Assembly: GCA_037783415.1 (NCBI GenBank)
Contig: JAZGTN010000029.1
Span: forward strand, 2,046,001-2,110,000
Length of the DNA: 64,000 bases
Source: Leptasterias polaris
Taxonomy: Eukaryota > Echinodermata > Asteroidea > Forcipulatida > Asteriidae
Direction of reading: 5' to 3'
Shown here: one piece after another, positions 1 through 12,100 of the stretch
Position numbering within the stretch: position 1 is the stretch's first letter
Layout of the letters: every line of letters begins with the position of its first letter
Position numbers and translations under genes: made by a program
Notes under the pieces: generated by a model
Told to the model about the DNA's origin: nothing
Seen by the model: the letters and a program-made list of their open reading frames with translations, nothing else
Database searches by the model: none

Positions 1-333
1 ATTCATAGCATTAACAAGTAATGACATCTTAGTTTGGCTAAAACCACAGGTGATTTTACATGGACACATTGACAAGAAAATTGAGGGTTTTTTCAACTTT
101 TAACCGACATCTTTGTTTCACTGGTGTTGATGAAGAACTAAAGACAATAATCATATTATTGTTAATGTCAAACTAACTCCCGGTAACTCTTGATTGATGA
201 CAAATTATAATAATGCGACATTGTATGAGCACCTCGTGTAAGGTTGGTAACTTTGAGTTCAGACAAAAATGTACAACACATATTCAAACCTTAAGTTACA
301 CGTCTTAAAGAAAAAAATAACATACTAAAACAC

Positions 334-339
334 TTTATT
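334..339 (-). terminator. Polyadenylation signal AATAAA of the sulfotransferase-like gene
   Basis: AATAAA on the minus strand, 48 bp beyond the stop codon. It is a usual position for a cleavage/polyadenylation signal. Confidence 0.6.
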
Positions 340-386
340 TATGTTCATTTGCATTGGTTCACATTTTTGTGTAAGTTAACTTACAA

Positions 387-1346
387 TCAGTTTGAGTCAT
401 CATTCCCCTCCGGTCGAATTCTCATCTTGTGCATGGCTTGGTAGTAAGGAGTTGTAAATTCGATGGCTTCTCTGACATCTGGCTGCAGTTCCGACAAGTC
501 CACTTTCTTTTTAGGTGTGGGCTTCCGGTAACCAGAACTGTTCAGAGCGGCGTTGTACCAGCCCATCAGACGGTTCGACACCCGTAGGACACGGGGACAG
601 TGCCACTTAAGGTCCCCTACTTTTGCCGGGTTCCAATGCATCATTTGGTCGTCGTACGGGATTCCTGTGGCCAGGCAATACTGTTTCATCATACCCTCGG
701 GATCACTGAGAAGATCGTCTGCATCGATGACTATAGGTGTCTTCCGATACTTGTGCTCAACGTACTCAAACAGATCGTACAATTCCTTGATGGTGTACCC
801 ATCGGCTGGGATGCAGCCCGATATTTTTGTTCCGACCACCATCTTGGTTATTCGAGACGCCTCCAGGCGGGGTTTCAGAGACGTGAAGACCTTCACGGGA
901 TCCCGGATGAGAAAGGTGTGTATGAAGTTTTCGGGGATGTCTTCGAAATGTCCTTTCACCGAGAAGCCGAAATCCTTGGCGAAGATAACACTAGCTGACT
1001 GGTTTTTCTGTGACGCCTTCTTCAGTTTCTCCTTCACTCGGGAGTGGGACAGCTTAGGCGCAAGAGACGGTATGGCCTTTAGCCACAATCGCTCCGGACC
1101 AAACAGGTACGCTGCAGTGTACATTTCATTGTAGACATCGGAGCCGTCCAGGGCGATGATAGACCGCTCAAAGACCGTGGACAGCGATCTGGGAGCGGAC
1201 CACAGCATCACTTTGGCCGTTGTTTTGCTCTCATCGGTCCATGCCATTCTCGCTGAGGTCAGCCCATCTGTGTGACTCGGCGACACTGTCTTCCCCTGCA
1301 TGCTCATGGCGCTCAGTGCCCTCTCTCTTCTCACTGTGTTTGACAT
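387..1346 (-). CDS. P-loop sulfotransferase-like protein, single exon, 319 aa
   Basis: Seen: an uninterrupted 319-codon frame with an ATG start. Residues 47-60 (MLWSAPRSLSTVFE) fit the 5'-phosphosulfate-binding loop of PAPS-dependent sulfotransferases, and residues 144-157 (TFLIRDPVKVFTSL) fit the 3'-phosphate-binding R-D-P strand. There is no signal peptide or membrane segment, so a cytosolic enzyme is likely. Family knowledge: such short P-loop proteins move sulfate from PAPS to a hydroxyl or amine; many invertebrate paralogues are uncharacterised, and some plant relatives are fused to aminotransferase domains. The first 45 residues are Ser/Thr/Arg-rich and not part of the fold. A TATA box and CRE-like site lie just upstream and a polyadenylation signal 48 bp past the stop, so it looks like a complete intronless gene. 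A retrogene origin is possible. The substrate cannot be inferred. Confidence 0.8.
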   Translation of the reverse strand: MSNTVRRERALSAMSMQGKTVSPSHTDGLTSARMAWTDESKTTAKVMLWSAPRSLSTVFERSIIALDGSDVYNEMYTAAYLFGPERLWLKAIPSLAPKLSHSRVKEKLKKASQKNQSASVIFAKDFGFSVKGHFEDIPENFIHTFLIRDPVKVFTSLKPRLEASRITKMVVGTKISGCIPADGYTIKELYDLFEYVEHKYRKTPIVIDADDLLSDPEGMMKQYCLATGIPYDDQMMHWNPAKVGDLKWHCPRVLRVSNRLMGWYNAALNSSGYRKPTPKKKVDLSELQPDVREAIEFTTPYYQAMHKMRIRPEGNDDSN

Positions 1347-1348
1347 AG

Positions 1349-1388
1349 TGACGTCAGGTAGGTATGTTCAGACTGAACGATTTATATA
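1349..1388 (-). promoter_or_regulatory. Promoter of the sulfotransferase-like gene: TATA box and CRE-like palindrome
   Basis: On the minus strand TATATAAA (1388-1381) lies about 35 bp upstream of the ATG at 1346, and the palindrome TGACGTCA (1356-1349) lies between them. The spacing suggests a very short 5' UTR. The elements are seen; their function is inferred. Confidence 0.55.
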
Positions 1389-1389
1389 A

Positions 1390-2332
1390 CCGTCTCACAT
1401 CCGACTTGGAACAGTAATGTTCGCGACCCTTGTCAACTTGACCGTCCACCCCCTGTGTTTCTATAAACCAAAATGTGGGAATAATCACCCGTGTCTGTCC
1501 AATTATAGGGATTGGGGACACCGAACTAGATTGAACTACACACCACTTCACTTTCCAAACAGTTAACGGCGGTTAGGTGGGTGATAGTCGCACATTGGTA
1601 TGTGGCCAAAGTCTGTGTTGACAAAAGCTATAGTATAGTTCACTTTGTAACCGTCTCTGCACTGGGCTTGGGTGGTGACGTCAGAGCTATTCAACTGTTC
1701 GGGGCACATTCTGGTTGGCTCGTTATTATGAGGATATTTATTGCGTAATCATAAATTATCTGGTCTGCACTGACATGAAATACTGCTTAAAAAACACTCT
1801 TGATTTTGAAAATGTTCAGTCCCCTATTTCATTGTACTTTCTTTGTTTCGTGAGATGTATAAAAAACTGTCATAACAGAGAAAAATATAAAGTATATATA
1901 TAATTATTATTACTAGGATGCTTGTCTTGAATGACAGTCCACAGTCTGGAAACTATCTTAACAGCTTCTAGAATTATTTCTTATAGAAACATTATGTTGT
2001 TGTGATTGTCAGTTATTTCAAATTATTGTTCAGGGTACAGACATGCCCTTTGAGTAAAGTATTGTTTGTAGTTCAAATACCAACAACCTCAACATTACGA
2101 TTTTTCTTTGTAGTGAACAGGGAAAGTTTTCGAACTGGTTTTTTTTTTTTTTTTTTCTTTTTTTTTTACATTGGACTCCACATTTACCAACATCCTCTCT
2201 GAAGTACACCCCTTAAAAGTTAGCGGTTCCATTTTTTAAGTCTAGAGATGAATAATTTGAAGGTATCAAGCTTAGCAACCTATACCACCCTGTCGCAGGT
2301 CCCAGCAGTGTGTACTTTTATTTGTGTGGATG
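1390..2332. other. Upstream intergenic DNA, no gene seen
   Basis: AT-rich unique-looking sequence with a T-rich tract at about 2140-2168. The short open frames here have no recognisable motif. Confidence 0.5.
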
Positions 2333-2710
2333 ATTAAAGGCACTGAACATGTTTGGTAATTATCAAAGACCAGTATTGTCACTCGGTGTATCCCAACATA
2401 TGCATAAAATAACAAACCTGTGAAAATTTGGGCTGAATCGGTCATCGAAGTTGCAAGAAAATAAAGAAAGAAAAAACACCCTTGTTGCACAATTTAGTGT
2501 GCTTTCAGATGCTAATAAAAGGCTTCATGCATGAAGTCTTTTATTATTTTAGTGAGAAGTTACCTCTTTCTCAAAAACTACGTTACTTCAGAGGGAGTGG
2601 TTTCTCACAATTTTGTATACTATCAACAGCTCTCCATTGCTCGTTACCAAGTAAATGTTTATGCTAATATATATTTTGAGTAATTACCAAACGTGTTCAG
2701 TGTCTTTAAG
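2333..2710. mobile_element. TIR element of the AAAGGCACTG family (sea-star type), full copy
   Basis: The left end reads TTAAAGGCACTGAACATG.. and the right end is its inverted form (..GTGTTCAGTGTCTTTAA). The interior has the family landmarks: ATATGCATAAAATAACAAAC, CCTGTGAAAATTTGGGCT and a CTTCAGAGGGAG block. Other copies are at 40189, 45208 and 46739. Non-autonomous, no coding capacity. Confidence 0.75.
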
Positions 2711-3429
2711 TCATGTTGATCCAGTGACGCAATTTTTATATCGGCTCAGACAATCTTTGACTCGCAGTTCATCAAACTTTGTGCCCGTTGTGTTCAGCGG
2801 ATCGATGTCTTTTGTTGAGTCACACACAGATGCACACTGAGACCATGGCGCAAACAACGTACAAAACTCTTTAGCTGTTGCAAACTGCTCACCAGCCCAA
2901 TTATGACCCATGGTGACCAAGGCAAGCTCTTTTCACTTTACAGAGCCAATTCCCAGGAAATAAAACTCCGGGAAATTCCGGGGAGTTTACCCCCATCACC
3001 ACCCACCGTATTTTCGTTTTAAACTTGATGCAGTTTTCCCGAGGAGAACTAGCACTCAGTATATGCTCAGCCGTGTTGTCTTCCAAGCAGGGGTAGTTAG
3101 TTCCTTGGAAATTGCTATTCCCCGGGAGTTTGCCAGGGTTAGCAATTCAAGTGTGAAAAGGTCAACCAATATTTCACAGAAATATCCTGGGGAATTCGTC
3201 TAGCATGAAAGAGGTGGTAAGAGTGACTCTGCTGTGATCGAAAATTGATACCACCATAGTGGCAATTCACAAAATCCTGGGTGTACCAATATACATAGAA
3301 TTTAAATGAACTAAAACGTACGTTAGAAATTCAAACGAATCGTGTGAGTAGAAACGCAAGTTCGACTCCATCACCCTTGAACTCAGCAGAGAAAACTCTA
3401 CTGACTCCCAACTCAACAAAGAATATTGA
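2711..3429. other. Intergenic, no feature recognised
   Basis: No coding exon or clear repeat end was recognised. A short GGAAATTCC/GGGGAATTC-rich stretch (about 2950-3200) hints at a degenerate palindromic repeat. Confidence 0.4.
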
Positions 3430-3785
3430 CTTCACTCATTCTCATGTCCAAGGCCTGTCATAAACACTCCCTTGGTTTCATCTTGGACATGCTGAAAGTT
3501 AGTGCTGGACGGAGACAACTTCGATCTAATAATAGCTCCTGTTCGCCATACTTTGTTGTGCCAAGAACGACATTACTTTTGTCGACAGAGCCTTCCCAGC
3601 CTATGGACCCAAACTCTGGAACAAATTTCCAAATCACATCAGGGACGCAACATCCTTCAACACATTTAAGACACTTCTGAAAGCCCACTTTTTTTCAGGA
3701 GGCCCACCATTAATGGCTTGTTTATATTCTTCTGCGCCTCTGATTTAGGAGCTTTATAAATGTTGACTGATTCATTGATTGATTG
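3430..3785 (+). pseudogene. 3' end of a decayed CR1/L2-type LINE (end of reverse-transcriptase ORF plus tail)
   Basis: In mixed frames the translation reads SLGFILDMLKV.. then DRAFPAYGPKLWNKFPNHIR and TSFNTFKTLLKAH. This is the hallmark C-terminal stretch of CR1/L2-like non-LTR ORF2 proteins (R-A-F-x-x-x-x-P-x-L-W-N-x-L-P). Frames shift between segments, so it is dead. The fragment ends in a short GATTGATT-type repeat, typical of L2/CR1 3' termini. The 5' part is missing, as expected from 5' truncation during insertion. Confidence 0.75.
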
Positions 3786-4087
3786 CTGGTTCAATTCAAT
3801 CGCGTGAAATGGCACTGGTTACTATGACATCGCATCTGTTAACTTCAGTAACATTCGTGACTGAACACTGCCCCCCCCCCCCCCGGTTAGTAGCAAGGAC
3901 AAACTGCGGAAGACGGTATTTTGTACAATCATATAAAGGAAGGAAACTCCAACAGTCGATCGAGTAAGTTGAACCAAGTGCCAATCTGGTCAAAGGGGAA
4001 ATACCGGTCATGGTGGGTGACTAGTACATGGCTTTCCCCGTTTAGGCTTTAAAAAAATACTGAAAGCCTGGTGATTCCAGCCCGCCG

Positions 4088-4121
4088 TTTCGAAAGTACC
4101 CTGATTTGGGTATTTTCGAAA
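4088..4121. repeat. Short hairpin
   Basis: TTTCGAAAGTACC and GGTATTTTCGAAA are inverted copies around an 8-nt loop. Function unknown; possibly the centre of a degenerate foldback element. Confidence 0.4.
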
Positions 4122-4569
4122 TGCAGGCTGTTATTAATGAAATAATGTGATATGTACCTTGTGCATAATGTCGTTCATATGTCGTTTTTATGTGTGTATT
4201 TCGGTCGTGTTGCGAATACGTAAATAATCATCGTTGGGATCATTGTTACAACCTCTTTCTCACACTATAGCCAGCCTCTGTCTTTTCTACCGACATTCTC
4301 ATAGTAAGTATGCCACCAGCGTGTCTGACCCATACATTCGAGCTTTGCTGATATGTAGAACAAAGAGCCGTTCCAACAGCTTTGTCCACCTAACTTCAAA
4401 AACTCGATAAATAACTTGTATGGGAATGAATACTTAACGGGTTCATCCAAACAGTCGATGCATTATTTATTCCAAGGAAAGTCAATTGTGTCTACGAATC
4501 GCAAACGTCGACATCACACACTTGGATCACTACGTTTTGGTGTTCGATATGTGGCATGGTGATACACCC

Positions 4570-4722
4570 CGCCCTATTGTGTCTTCATCGTGTTCTGGGA
4601 ATCTCGGGAATTCTTCAGAGGATTTTTGAGGGGGTTGCTTCTGTATGTACAAGAGGAAAAGAGTGTGTTAAAGTACGGGGACATTATTTTGGGGGACACC
4701 CTCTGCCACATATCGGGCAAGG
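4570..4722 (-). mobile_element. Partial copy of the MITE seen intact at 45274-45460
   Basis: Reverse complement matches the later copy through its Ile-free landmark blocks: TTCTGGGAATCTC, GGGTTGCTTCTGTA, AGAGTGTGTTA and the end CTCTGCCACATATCGGGC. One terminus is retained and the other looks eroded. Confidence 0.6.
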
Positions 4723-4727
4723 AACCG

Positions 4728-4968
4728 TCTAGACTTGTTGACAAGTCGTTAATGATGGTCGCGGTGAGTCGAGTCGCGTGTGGTGTTGTAGCCTAATAAA
4801 GAATGCTCTCGCGAGATCACTGCTCTCGCGCGAAGTTGCTGGCTGCTGACTCAAATGTGACCAGTCTTGAGAGCAGTAATCTCGCACAGAGCAGCCCTCT
4901 CGCGGGATATTGCGAGAAAGCCGTTCCGCTATCACCGCGACGAACGACTTGTCCACCGTCAAGTCTAG
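4728..4968. mobile_element. Foldback element with repeated TCTCGCGAGA-like motifs
   Basis: The outer arms around 4728-4768 and 4931-4968 are inverted copies (GTCTAGACTTG / CAAGTCTAG and TCGCGGTGA / TCACCGCGA). The interior holds a second inverted pair built on CTCTCGCGAGATCACTGCTC. Several CTCTCGCG motifs resemble the TCTCGCGAGA palindrome known from animal promoters. Confidence 0.55.
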
Positions 4969-4981
4969 GAACCGTCTGGCC

Positions 4982-6382
4982 CTGCTCAAGGCTCTTTGGT
5001 GTACGAAGGCCGCTACCTGCGTCGGTGCAGCCTGATCATCAAAGTTGACCGAGTAACTCTATAAAAGTACGAGCCAAAGTTGGACTCCTCTGGTTGCATA
5101 CTACAATGGAATCATGGTGTCCTACCACTACCTATGTAACAAATATCGACTGCTTTGGGTGATAATTGTTATGGTTAAAACTATGACTTCTGAGGTGATC
5201 CTCGGTGCATTTTTTCCGAGAGTATGAGGCAAAGCCGAGGGAAAAAGCATGAGTGAAAACAGTCAATATTTGTTTTATAAGACCCCCAGTACCAATTAAA
5301 AGTTGCTGTTCCCATGGGTTATAGTACACTTGTTGGAATTGAACTCATTCTAGAGGTGGATAAAAGAAAAGAAGAAAAAAATTATAAGCTATGCCTATAC
5401 AGTAATAGGTCTCGAACCGACCGGCTCCGGTTTGGTCACCGGTCACTTGATTCATATAGTTTTGCAACCTCCAGCCCATTTATGGAAAATACTTAACTGT
5501 CATGCCCAAATAAGGCATTATAATTCTCGTCGGTTTAAGTTCACTTAGATACTAGACATTATCATTCGAGATCAGCAAATAGTTATTAACTAACGATGCT
5601 GCTATCTATCAAGTTTGATAAACGGGTTGTGCTCTGTGTACTTTGGTCTATACATGGTGCAGAATTTCACAATCCAATGATTACGCGTGTATAATTTATA
5701 ATAGTAATATAAAGCAATATTCAATAATCATGTTTTGTATACTGTCTTGTGATGCATTCATCAGTGTGTTCTCTTTAATAGCCATAGGCCTACATGTAGC
5801 TGGGGCTGATCTGAAAACAGAACCTGACACTAAATGAGCTTTAATGAAAGAACTGTGCAAGGAGTATATTTTTGTGTCTTAAAAAAATGTGGATATAGGC
5901 CCTATGTTGCTAATTTTAAATGAAATTTTCCATGGGATTTTACAAACTTGGGAACAAAACAAATTCAGGCCTGTGGATCGGGAGAGAGGGGTACTGTGGC
6001 TTGCGGAAAGCCCCCCCCCCCCCCCACCCCACCCCCACCCCCATTTGTTACTATGCAACTGATGAGCATATGTTTATGTTGTATTTTTTTTGTTTTTAAC
6101 TGAGCTTCACAAGCTTCTTTCCGTTATATTTGTGACTGCTTCTTTTAGTACCAGTTTGCTTGTTCATGTGTGCTGTACTTGTTGTGTTGCCATTTGGCAT
6201 CGAGAAAGGACTAATGCCATCGGGTTCGAAACGTCAGCATTATTGTTGGCAATTGTTTGCAATAGGCCATTATAGGATCTTTAAAATTGTTTGGTTGGGG
6301 TTTTTTTTTGCTATGCAGTTTGCAACAGCTATCTCTATTGTCTGTTTCTCGTTTTCTCATTTTGAATTTTAAGAGCTATTTC
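4982..6382. other. Intergenic, no gene seen
   Basis: AT-rich sequence with a C homopolymer and CCCCA run at about 6009-6042. No recognisable exon or complete mobile element. Confidence 0.45.
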
Positions 6383-8410
6383 CAGTGTTGTATGAATCGA
6401 GTCCAGGACTCGGACTCGAGTTCGTCTCGAGTCACAATTTCGGTGACTCGGACTTGACTCGAGTCACGTCTGCAAAAGACTCGGACTCGGACTCGGACTC
6501 GGACTCGGACTCGGACTCGACTATCATGACTCGGACTTGTCCCCGAGGACTCGTGACTTGCGAGTCACGTATTTTCACAAACAATACCCTTTTTAAATAT
6601 TAAAAACAATTCCGATGATCCGATTGTCATTCCCGGAGTGCACATGGAGGAATATTAACGTCTAGCACAAGAAATAAGTACACTGTCGTATGGTGTTGCA
6701 AGTAATAGTGTTCGTGATTATTGTGTAGATGGCAATGTACGTACAGCGCGTGTATGTTTGATTCGTATGTTCAATACGCATAATAACACTGGGATGCACG
6801 ACACCAATATTAAAGGCACCTGGCAGTGGTATTTTTTTCAAAATAAAGCTTTTGTCATTAATATATACATTTTTATGAGTGGAATGTGAATAAACAATTT
6901 ACTAAGGTTAAAAAATTGTATTTTTCTTTTAATTACAAATTAAAAAATAGGCCCCCCTTTACATGGCGCTGTTCGTGACGTCAATCGAGGCAGGAGAAAA
7001 TGTGTAGTCTGGCCCCGTACATTACGTCTGGGTACCTGATCAGTATGATGCGTTTTCGTATTCGGACGTCACCACCCAATGCAATCCTAGGACAGTGTAC
7101 AGTCGACTAATACGAGACGCCAGTTTATACGAGGTTTTTCACCGGTCCCGAACTGTCCCATGCGCGTTTCTATGTCTTAAAAACGGAAGATACGAGCATG
7201 GTCATAACGAGAACACGGATAACACGGAGAACACGAGGTATTGTTTTTCCACCAGAAACATTTCGCTGGTAACCTAAGCTTCACTGCAACTTCCCTTGCA
7301 CACTACTACCAACGAAAAAATCCCCGGGCTATCCAAGTGTTCGCTGCATAGCTCTGAAAACGACGTCGGACCGGACCACTTTGCCCTCGTTAGCCTAACT
7401 TTCGATGCCCGTAACTGCCTATATTTGGGATCTGCAGGAAAAAAATGCTGGCTGACCCCATCTTTAGTCGTTTTGCTGCATCCAGCAGCAATTTTCGCTG
7501 GAAAAATGCAAGAAAAAAAACCCTTTTGGATAACCAAACGAAACGTACAATCTCACTACTTGCACGTGTATATACAAGGTAAATGCAGGCAGTTCGATCG
7601 AGTGGGGTCGATGTTCAATCGAGGCGAAGTCTTCCTCGATTGACGTCACAAAAAGGGATGGGCGGAGTCGCCCCCAAACAACTTTATCTATTGTTTTAAC
7701 ATATAAATACTGACAAACAATAATATTACTCAAAAAATTGTTTTATTGTTAATATACATATACTCTTATTATAAAAAATAATAATAATAATTCTATTTCC
7801 AGGTGACTTTAATGCTTTGTATTCTGTCAACGTTAACACCATAGCCACTGCTTGAGCTTGATGCATATTACCAGGGAAATTGCATGTCTGGTACCTGTAA
7901 AACACAGCCTGCATATTGCACTGTGATGGCTGTGTGTTGTTTGCACCAGTTTCCACACATGGTCGACACACACGTTTGGTCACTACTGTACAATTTGTTT
8001 TTAATCACCATGGCATCTGCCGTTCCGCCCCGTATTGTTTCTTTTGGTATATAATTGGTTATTTTGAAGAGAAAACAATAATTTTAAATCATTAAAAGAT
8101 ATTCTGGATAAGGGGCAAGGAGTATTTGTTAAACCTAAAATAAAATTGTAACTGCAGGTACAGAACTTTGTTTAAATTAAATGTGTTTTATTTTGTCATT
8201 TCCAATTCTTATTTTACGACATTTGGTTTGCAATCATAAACAAGTGACTCGTGACTCGGACTCGGACCAAGTGACTCGTGACTCGGACTCGGACTCGGAC
8301 TCGGACTCGGACCAAGTGACTCGGGACTCGGACTCGGACTCGGACTCGACCCAAGTGACTCAGTGAGACTCGGACTCGGACTCGACACAGGTGACTCGAC
8401 TACAACACAG
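6383..8410. mobile_element. hAT-type DNA transposon, non-autonomous, with nested insertion
   Basis: Starts CAGTGTTGTATGAATC and ends ACTACAACACAG, near-perfect hAT-like terminal inverted repeats. It is flanked by a perfect 8-bp target-site duplication GCTATTTC (6375-6382 and 8411-8418). Both ends carry expanded arrays of the hexamer GGACTC. The same family occurs inverted at 20454-21312 as an 859-bp copy; the extra length here is mainly the insertion at 6810-7813. No transposase frame is present. Confidence 0.85.
6810..7813. mobile_element. MITE nested inside the hAT element
   Basis: Interrupts the sequence that is continuous in the sister hAT copy. Ends are inverted: ATTAAAGGCACCTGG (left) and the complement of ATTAAAGTCACCTGG (right), 14 of 15 matching. 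A subterminal inverted pair, TGACGTCAATCGAGG against CCTCGATTGACGTCA, supports a single element. Superfamily not assigned; the termini may include a TA or TTAA duplication. Confidence 0.65.
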
Positions 8411-8418
8411 GCTATTTC

Positions 8419-9034
8419 TCAGGATGGTATATGTTACAAATTATAAGAAGATGGTATTCTAAACAAATTGCAAATAAAAAAGCATTCATCATTAATTTTG
8501 TTTGCTGGATCTGGAACTGTACTATACTACGTAACACTCCTTGTGAAGTCATATTTAGCCTGTAAAAATAGGCCTATGATCAAAACAAAAGGTTCTAGTA
8601 CGGAAACTGTTTCAGATCAGTCACAAGACCTGCCATAAATACCAAGCGACCAATAATTTATCGTATGCGACTAGTCTCATGTCACATGTTGCACTTACGG
8701 TTATTTCAAACAATGCCTTTTCCATTTGGCCCAGAATTTACGCTAATGAGTCCCTTTACCAACTACTGAAAAGTACAAGTCGCGCCGCTGCCTTTATTCG
8801 TTCGACAGTATTATTTTATGGTTTTATCTGATCAATTGAGGGCGCAAAACGCTGAAACGAAACTTAAAATCTGGTACCCAGCATTCGACATCATACTTTA
8901 TAACCTACGGGTCTTTAGGAATCAGACTAGTGAATGTGCATGCTGAAATTTAGTTCGTCTGCATATGCCATAGTTTCGTGCTTGTTAACTGAAACAATTA
9001 GAACGATTTTATCTTAATTTCAGAGAACGATATC
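8419..9034. other. Upstream region of ZCCHC4
   Basis: Intergenic DNA before the first coding exon. A TTTCAG (9018-9023) followed by the short leader could be the 3' splice site of a 5'-UTR intron, but no upstream exon could be identified. An in-frame TAG at 8999-9001 closes the reading frame above the chosen ATG. Confidence 0.4.
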
Positions 9035-9110
9035 ATGTGTGCTGCAAGTGTTTCAAATACTATGGGCGTAGAGGTGTCTCTGGTGAAGAATTCACCTTGT
9101 TGTTCACACG
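9035..9110 (+). CDS. ZCCHC4: ZCCHC4 exon 1 (start codon)
   Basis: Encodes residues 1-25 and the first base of Gly26. It ends ..SPCCSH-G, supplying the Cys and His that begin the GRF zinc finger. Donor GTTTGT, phase 1, exactly what exon 2 needs. No longer N-terminal extension is possible because of the upstream in-frame stop. Confidence 0.82.
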
Positions 9111-12100
9111 GTTTGTATGGCATACCTCTCTATTATTAAAAATCTGACGTAGTTCAAAATCAAATGAACCCAACCAAACATTCATTCAACAAACCCCAAG
9201 CAACCAGACAACAATTCAATAGCAACAACATCATCATGACATTTTGGACACTGCTATCACTATCACTCAGATAACTTCCAAATGTTAAAAAGCGTTGTAT
9301 TTCAAAATAAATTATATGTGATGATTGAATTAATGTCTTATGAGATTTAATATAAGTGAAAGTGAGTTGTTTACAAATATAAATACAATATAAACAATGT
9401 AATTTATTGTTCTGTAATTAGAATTCTACCTCCATGTAGTTGTACTACTATTACATGTAATGACATCATTGACTAGAACATCGGTAGACCCAGTGCACCG
9501 TACGCGTAGTCAGTCGGTACTTGGGCACTCTACTCCTCTTTTTGAAATTTTTGCTGTGACAGTTGTAACTTGTTCTTGTGTACGACTGTCAAAAACAATT
9601 TTAAAAAGTAGAGCGCCAAAGTTTATTGGGGCTCATCACTAATCAGTGACATGTATGTTGGTTTATTACTAGTATGAGTAGTAGTGTATGGATGAATTCC
9701 TTGCCCCATAGTGACCAATAGACCCCTTGCATAACACAAAACGCTACACGGACGCTGAGGTCGCACGCACGATTTTACGCACAAAGAACACCTATCGTCC
9801 AATCATCTGCCTCCTTTGACCTCAGTGAGGGCGCTTTTTGGCCTCAGAGAGGGCGCTTTTTAAGAGTTTGACGTCATATGCAAGGGGTCTATAATAAATG
9901 TATACATAGATTTGAGTTAACTGTGTAAACATACCCTTAAAGGTTCAGACCTTCTTTTATCACCAAATAAGGTTTCACATGCAGTGAGGGTGTTCTATTT
10001 TAAGAAATAAATAATTTTGGTTTGTGGCTCAAACCCCAAATAATGCAGCAGCGCTTGTGCCTGAAAAAGGTAAATGAGGGAAGTGCGAAAGGAAGTACAC
10101 AACTTGCTTGAAATGTTGGGTAGTCGGTAAAGGGCCTTGTTACTTGTTTTTTTTTTTTTTTTACTTCAGATCAAATTCAACATTTTTTTAAACAGCCTAT
10201 CACATCCCTGATAGTGCATTTTTCAATAACGTCTCAATGCGCTTTACATTAGTGCCCTGGTCATTGGGCCAATAACATTCCTTTTAATCTTTCTCAGCTC
10301 CCTGGAGAGTATACAGCCCCGAGCTGCCGTAACGCTCAGAAAACCTTTTCAAACACAATATCAACCTCTACCCTCGCAGGTTACCGAATTATACCCATGG
10401 GTGAAGAGAAGCAATTATAGCGAAGTGTTTTGCTCAAGGACACAAGCGTCATGACCGGGATTAGAACCCACACCCCGATGACTTAACTACCAGAACTTGA
10501 ATCCGATGATCTAAACCACTCGGCCATGACGCCCTGTAATGGAAAGTAGTTACTGCACTTGTACTTGTACTTGTAGCTGGTACTTTATAGGTGCGAAAAA
10601 GAGTTCAGGTTCAATTGATCATAACCCTCCTCCTGACAATGGTGTCTTAGATTTTAACCATACAAGTGGTCTAGAATGTTTCCTAGATAAATGGAAATCA
10701 TTTCCGTGGCCTTTCAAATTATGAGTTTGTTTTTTATTTTCATGGCAAATATTTGATTTTTTTTTTATGCACACAGGTCCAACGTTATTGTTTGAGCGAT
10801 TCAATGGGAAGCGTAAAAAACAGCGCTACTTTGCCTGCTCAGCATGCAGAGATCGTAAAGATTGTAGCTTTTTCCAGCTCGCTGATGAGAAAGTCTCAGA
10901 GGCTCGGCTTATGAGCAGAGAGGAACTCAATAGATCACAGCAACCATGGACCAGCCATGAAGTTTTTTACCAAAGGTAAAAAAAAGACTTCCATTCAATC
11001 TATACTATTTATTTATTTATTCCATAATCGGACCCCAAACCCCAGAGTTTCATTTTTGTGGGTCTAGTCCGATGATAGATGATGCTTTAAAAATGCTATT
11101 ATTATTATTATTTAAAAGGGACAGAGTATGCCTGGCTGCCATAATAATAATAATAATAATAGTGGCTTCTTATATAGCGCTCAGGTCCGTCACTCAGTGA
11201 CGCTCATGGCGCTTCAACATTATTACCCCTGGTCACTGGGCCATTTTTGTGTCATTCCTTTAACCATCTCAGCTCCCTGGGGAGTATACAGCCTGTGCTG
11301 CCAAATATGTAGCGCATCAAGCTAAATCAATCACAAGAACCATCTCTGTCCTCACAGGTACCCATTTACTCCTGGGTGATGAGAAGCAATTATTGTTAAG
11401 TGTCTTGCTCAAGGACACAAGTGTCACGACCGGGACTCGAACCCACACTCTGCTGATCAGAAACACCAGAGCTTGGATCCGGTGCTCTTATCCGCTCGGC
11501 CACAACACGCCATACATAACTATATATCCTTGTAGAGGACCAGTCGTCCCCTGTTACAACTACCAAAAAGTTTGGGGTTTTCAGTTGTACCCAATGACAT
11601 TTCTTCTATCTTTCCCGTTGGTTTTTGTTATTCTTTGATTTAGAATGCAGGACACCAAGGGTTTGAGTCCATCTGAAAGGAGATTCTGTCAAGACTGCAG
11701 CCTGTTACTGAGTCCACAGGAAGTCCAAACTCACTCCAAGCATAAGATCAAGGCCGACCTCACTGACGCCATCCTGGGTCATCCATCCTATTTACTCCTG
11801 CCGTTAGAGAACAACAAAACAAACGCTGTGAGTAGTCACCAGGATCGTGGATAACGGTATCAAAGTTTATTAAGAGTAAACTTCCTCTGAGACTAACAGG
11901 CCTGAGGCCAATTTCACAAAGAGCTAAAAGATTAATCTTAACTGCAATTCAATCGTAGTTGCCATGCAAAGTGTGATGTCACAATACAAATCACTATGGT
12001 GATACTGACAACTCATCTGAAGATGAAGCTTGGTGCTTTGTGAAATCGAGCCCTGGAATTTTAGCTGAAAGGGGACAAGGCCATTTTCATTTTCCAAAGG

